19,012 bases of DNA. Source: DASROJ01 sp035646975 (GTDB lineage Bacteria > Acidobacteriota > Polarisedimenticolia > JACPZX01 > DASXTC01). The DNA is taken from NCBI GenBank assembly GCA_035646975.1, contig DASROJ010000018.1:1-19012 (forward strand), in the 5' to 3' direction. The notes beneath the pieces are model-generated. The model was not told the DNA's origin and made no database searches. It saw nothing but the letters and a program-made list of their open reading frames with translations. Below, one piece after another: positions 16,404 through 19,012 of the stretch; the first letter of the stretch is position 1, and the number at the start of each line of letters is the position of its first letter. The position numbers and the translations under genes were made by a program.

Positions 16404-16790
16404 TCATCGTTTCCATTTTCTCGCTTTGACGACGGTCCCTTTTCCCACCTCGGTCTTGATCTCCATCTCGCCCATCAGGCGGCGCACGCCCGGCAGGCCC
16501 AATCCAAGGCCTCCCGACGTCGAGAAGCCTCCCTGTGTCGCGAGTTTGACGTCGGGGATGCCGGGCCCCTTGTCGATGGCGACCACCTGCACGCCACGCA
16601 GCTCGCCGGCCTTGACGATCTGCAGTCGCACTTCGCCCACATGGGCATAGAGCACGATGTTGCGCGCCAGCTCGGAAATCGCCGTGGCGATCAGCGTGAG
16701 ATCGATGGCTGAAAACCCCAGCTGACTTGCCACGGCACGCCCCTTCTGCCTCGCCGTTACGATATCGACATCCGACCTGATGGCCACCAC
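16404..16790 (-). CDS. rsbT: RsbT-like serine/threonine kinase (switch protein)
   Basis: 128 residues from GTG 16790, close to the 133 of Bacillus RsbT. GTG 16787 is an alternative. The longer frame upstream is excluded because it lies inside rsbS and does not resemble RsbT. GHKL-kinase motifs are complete: AISELARNIVLYA (N44), AIDKGPGIPD (D73) and GGFSTSGGLGLGLPGVRRLM (87-106), which is almost identical in pattern to RsbT. RsbT phosphorylates RsbS and RsbR in the stressosome and, when released, activates a partner with an RsbU_N domain. The only such partner nearby is the histidine kinase two genes downstream. The start overlaps the rsbS 3' region and lies upstream of the rsbS stop by no clear ribosome site, so coupling to rsbS translation is likely. 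Confidence 0.87.
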   Translation of the reverse strand: MVAIRSDVDIVTARQKGRAVASQLGFSAIDLTLIATAISELARNIVLYAHVGEVRLQIVKAGELRGVQVVAIDKGPGIPDVKLATQGGFSTSGGLGLGLPGVRRLMGEMEIKTEVGKGTVVKARKWKR

Positions 16791-16794
16791 ATGT

Positions 16795-17181
16795 TCATCG
16801 GCCAGCTGATCCGATTTCTCTCCAGGCGTTCTTGCGATTGCGGTCAAGGTATTCAAGTCCTTCTTCGAGATCGAGGGCGGTGGGAATGCCCTCGAGAGTG
16901 AGCCCCAGCTCCACCATCGAGAAGGCGACCTCCGGCTGGATACCGACAATGATGGTCTCGGCCCCGCGCAGGCGAATCATCTGCGCGACGTCGCTCAATG
17001 TCCGGCAGGAGAAAGAGTCCATGATGTCCAGTGCGCTGACGTCGATGATCACAGCGCGGGAACGGTTGACTCCAACCTTCGCAACCAGGGAATCCCGCAG
17101 CTCGAGCAGGTCCGAATCATTGAGCGCGGTTTGAATGGTCGCGATGAGATACGATCCCTGCTTGAGAATCGGGACTTCCAT
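16795..17181 (-). CDS. rsbS: RsbS-like STAS-domain stressosome core protein
   Basis: 128 residues, one STAS domain. It starts MEVPILKQGSYLIATIQ and has ALDIMDSFSCRTL, where S56 aligns with the phosphorylated Ser59 of Bacillus RsbS, followed by IVGIQPEVAFSMVELGLTL and ALDLEEGLEYL. These are diagnostic for RsbS rather than a generic anti-sigma antagonist. It should form the stressosome core with RsbR and hold RsbT until it is phosphorylated. GAGGTGA lies just upstream of the ATG and overlaps the end of rsbR, whose stop is 3 bases away. The stop is followed closely by the rsbT start. Confidence 0.9.
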   Translation of the reverse strand: MEVPILKQGSYLIATIQTALNDSDLLELRDSLVAKVGVNRSRAVIIDVSALDIMDSFSCRTLSDVAQMIRLRGAETIIVGIQPEVAFSMVELGLTLEGIPTALDLEEGLEYLDRNRKNAWREIGSAGR

Positions 17182-17184
17182 GAA

Positions 17185-18099
17185 TCACCTCGCATTGGCC
17201 TCCATCTGTAACTCCGTGGTCATGACGACGCTGTAACCGAGATACCTCTCCGCTTGCTCGATACCTCCCTGCAGATCTCCTACGGTGTTCATCTTGGTCA
17301 GATCGACGCCGATTCTCACCAGCGTCTGTGCGATCTCGGGCGACAACCCGGTCACGATGACCGAGGCGCCCAGCAGGCGTGAGGCCTCCACGGTCTGGAC
17401 GAGGTGGTTGGCGACGCCTGTGTCCATTGCCGCCACACCGGTGATGTCGATGACGATCACCTTGGCGCGGGTGGATCGGATGGCTCTGAGGATGTGCTCG
17501 GTGATCCGCCGGGCCCGCAGCGGATCGATGACGCCGCTGATGGGCAGGATCAGCAGCCTGTCCCTGACCTGGAGCACGGGAGTCGACAGCTCCTGGAGGA
17601 CTTCCTGCTGTTCGCGGATCGTGCGCTCACGCTGCTCGACAAAACCCACCGCCACGGCGATGCTGACTCTGTTGGTGGCTTCGTCGAACGCGTCGAGAAT
17701 GCGGTTCATCAGGGAGACATTGCTCTGGTATTTCGTCCTGAGGGATCGTCTCGAGACATCGCCCATCAGGAGAATGATCCCCAGAGCCTTGTCCGTCTCG
17801 ACCTCCTGTGCAATGACTCCCGTGGCGAGTGTTCGAGCGAATTCGTGGACCGCGTCCCGGCTGCCGGCTTCCAGGGCATCGACATACTGGTCATAGATAA
17901 TGGCCGAGTTCGTCATCGACTCCGACTCGCTCAATGCCGTCAGCAGTCGCGCTTCGGTGACGCGCCTGACCCACTCTTCGCGAAGCTCGACCCGATGCTC
18001 GCGCAGGTGTGCGACCAGCTCGCGGATCAACAGGCTGGCTGGTTCGGTCCGTGTCTGGGTCAATCTGGTGTTTTCCCCTCGGGCATTCGCCTGGGCCAT
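17185..18099 (-). CDS. rsbR: RsbR-like stressosome protein (RsbRD N-terminus plus STAS)
   Basis: 304 residues, slightly longer than Bacillus RsbRA. The N-terminal helical part (about 20-165) resembles the RsbRD sensor domain: LLIRELVAHLREHRVELREE. A linker helix (EQRERTIREQQEVLQELSTP) leads to the STAS domain (about 168-290). T227 in ITGVAAMDTGVANHL aligns with Thr205 of RsbRA. The other RsbRA phosphosite, Thr171, is replaced by Pro (P193 in SGVIDPLRARR). No haem, LOV or PAS motif was recognised in the sensor half, so the stimulus is unknown. First gene of the operon; GGAGGA lies 8 bases before the ATG. Confidence 0.87.
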   Translation of the reverse strand: MAQANARGENTRLTQTRTEPASLLIRELVAHLREHRVELREEWVRRVTEARLLTALSESESMTNSAIIYDQYVDALEAGSRDAVHEFARTLATGVIAQEVETDKALGIILLMGDVSRRSLRTKYQSNVSLMNRILDAFDEATNRVSIAVAVGFVEQRERTIREQQEVLQELSTPVLQVRDRLLILPISGVIDPLRARRITEHILRAIRSTRAKVIVIDITGVAAMDTGVANHLVQTVEASRLLGASVIVTGLSPEIAQTLVRIGVDLTKMNTVGDLQGGIEQAERYLGYSVVMTTELQMEANAR

Positions 18100-18171
18100 C
18101 GTTCGGATCCTCCGGAGCCGAGCCCGGTCGGCTCACTATGGTGATTGGACAAGGGAATCACTGATGGAGGC

Positions 18172-18200
18172 ATCATATCATTGAGCCACGTGGGCTTACA
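18172..18200 (-). promoter_or_regulatory. Candidate extended -10 promoter of the stressosome operon
   Basis: On the minus strand TGATATGAT (18172-18180) is an extended -10 (TGn plus TATGAT, five of six). The -35 position, 17 bases upstream, is TGTAAG (18195-18200) and poor, as is tolerated with an extended -10. The palindrome CCACGTGG (18186-18193) lies between the two and could bind a regulator. Transcription would start near 18164, about 65 bases before rsbR. Confidence 0.38.
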
Positions 18201-18484
18201 CGACGATTCACCCGTGGGGGAAGGCCTGTGGCGGCTTCTTGCGGGGGGACGGCTCGAGAGGCGACGTGATGAACCGCCGTGTTTTGCGCGGTTTAGGCCG
18301 GGATCTGGTTCGCAGTGCGCTCCGGCATGATGGCGCGCGGGGGGTCTGTTCAGGTCACCAGTCGCCGTCCGGCCCGGTGGCTTTATCAGGGGATCACCCG
18401 ATGGACGCTTTTGCCCACGAGGGTGGGCGGCTGGCTCGCCGGCCCCGCAGGCTAACCTCGCGCGAAGTGATTGAAAATCCAACT

Positions 18485-18527
18485 GCGCGGGCCGTCAGCC
18501 TGAGTGGCCTTGGCTGCCGGCCCGCGC
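18485..18527 (-). terminator. Strong hairpin downstream of the OmpA-family gene
   Basis: A 16-bp stem with one mismatch: left arm 18485-18500 (GCGCGGGCCGTCAGCC), an 11-base loop, right arm 18512-18527. On the minus strand it begins 28 bases after the OmpA stop and is followed by AGTTGGATTTTC, a modest U-rich run. This fits an intrinsic terminator for the OmpA-family gene and would insulate the stressosome operon. Confidence 0.6.
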
Positions 18528-18554
18528 TCCCTGGGTAAGGTGTGGATTGGACCC

Positions 18555-19012
18555 CTAATCTATCCTGTGCAGCTCGACCCGGCGGTTCTTCTGCCGGCCA
18601 GCCTCCGTCGCGTTGGTCGCTATCGGCCGCGTCTCGCCGAATCCCCTGGCCTCGAGACGCGACGCGCTGATGCCTCTCGAAACGAGGTACTTCTTCACGG
18701 CTGCCGCCCTTCTGTCGGAAAGCTCCAGGTTATGCGCATCGCAGCCGGTGTTTGAGCAATGGCCCTGGATCTCCACCCTGATGGCCGGATAGCCGCTCAA
18801 CGAGTCGGCGACTTCGTTGAGAGTCGTCAGCGACTCGGGTCTGAGCGTGTCCCTGTCGTTGTCGAATTCAACTCCTTCGAGCACCACGACCTTCTTGTCG
18901 AGCAGCTGCTGGATCATCCCGGAGGGACATGGCGCTGTCCGCTCCTGGGGAGGGCAGGCGGGCGCCGCCGGGCATGCCGGGCAGGAGGGGCACGACGGAC
19001 AGGGTGTGGTGA
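18555..19012 (-). CDS. OmpA-family protein with Cys-Pro-rich linker (partial, 5' end missing)
   Basis: The frame stays open from the TAG at 18555-18557 to the right edge, so the N-terminus lies outside the window and ATG 18917 is only an internal Met. The last 120 residues are an OmpA C-terminal peptidoglycan-binding domain: GVEFDNDRDTLRPESL, VEIQGHCSNTGCDAHN, LSDRRAAAVKKYL, SRLEARGFGETRP and RQKNRRVELH. The Asp and Arg that contact diaminopimelate are present (D60 and R69/R70 counted from ATG 18917). Two Cys (C54, C59) replace the usual residues of the GHTDNTGS-type loop. Just upstream is an unusual segment with CPSCPSCPACPAAPACPP. The protein should anchor an outer-membrane or lipoprotein domain to the cell wall; what precedes the linker is unknown. 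Confidence 0.83.
   Translation of the reverse strand, partial: TTPCPSCPSCPACPAAPACPPQERTAPCPSGMIQQLLDKKVVVLEGVEFDNDRDTLRPESLTTLNEVADSLSGYPAIRVEIQGHCSNTGCDAHNLELSDRRAAAVKKYLVSRGISASRLEARGFGETRPIATNATEAGRQKNRRVELHRID

Larger units (their letters stand above)
18100..18554. other. 455-bp non-coding gap between rsbR and the OmpA-family gene
   Basis: No frame here looks like a gene; the short open frames lack family motifs and good ribosome sites. The gap holds a 7-bp stem just before the rsbR ribosome site (GAGCCGA 18115-18121 with TCGGCTC 18128-18134), the candidate rsb promoter and the terminator-like hairpin listed separately. A small stem AACCGC/GCGGTT lies around 18272-18292 and another GCCCAC/GTGGGC around 18413-18428. 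I see no tRNA and no small RNA that I recognise. Confidence 0.5.

Noticed and set aside
16791..16949. Longer RsbT start inside rsbS
   Set aside because: The extra residues do not resemble RsbT and would double-code a long part of rsbS; GTG 16790 gives the family length.
18239..18538. 99-codon plus-strand frame in the rsbR-OmpA gap
   Set aside because: No motif, biased composition and it runs through the terminator-like hairpin; not supported as a gene.

Overview
The window is high-GC DNA that is almost entirely coding, with short spacers and many 4-bp start/stop overlaps. It comes from a diderm bacterium, because there is an OmpA-type peptidoglycan-binding domain at the right edge. TGA is used as a normal stop. 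No rRNA, tRNA, CRISPR array or insertion sequence was seen. Gene content would fit an environmental Acidobacteriota- or deltaproteobacteria-like lineage, but the sequence alone does not fix the taxon.

Left half (1-10468, plus strand): one tightly coupled operon for an extracellular polysaccharide or surface glycan. In order it holds the 3' end of a heparinase II/III-like gene, an AsnB-type amidotransferase, a GT4-like glycosyltransferase, an exported parallel beta-helix protein, a membrane GT2 glycosyltransferase split by an in-frame TGA, a CelD/FemAB-type GNAT, a cupin/JmjC-like putative Fe(II) oxygenase, a SAM methyltransferase and a GT39/PMT-type membrane glycosyltransferase. This mix resembles the polysaccharide loci that accompany exosortase systems, though no exosortase lies in the window. 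The operon ends in a 37-bp convergent coding overlap with the next gene.

Middle (10432-14113, minus strand): a large secreted modular protein (beta-propeller-like, Ig-like, FN3-like, LamG) lies downstream of a PhoB/OmpR-type response regulator gene. Between them is a 314-bp spacer with four 8-bp direct repeats at an exact 11-bp period (Pho-box-like), a well-spaced promoter and a leader that can fold into stems. The regulator gene has its own candidate sigma-70 promoter.

Right half (14236-18099, minus strand): a complete six-gene stressosome operon: rsbR-like, rsbS-like, rsbT-like, an RsbX-like PP2C phosphatase, a histidine kinase whose N-terminus resembles the RsbT-binding domain of RsbU, and a NarL/LuxR-type response regulator. 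No sigma factor, anti-sigma or anti-anti-sigma output is present. The inferred wiring is stressosome to RsbT to RsbU_N-kinase to response regulator. A 455-bp non-coding gap with a candidate extended -10 promoter and a strong terminator-like hairpin separates this operon from the OmpA-family gene, which runs off the right edge and carries an unusual Cys-Pro-rich segment.

Most interesting: the stressosome that feeds a two-component pair instead of a sigma factor, and the Pho-box-like array in front of the secreted LamG protein beside a PhoB-like gene. Family assignments rest on recognised motifs in the translated sequence; no database search was run.
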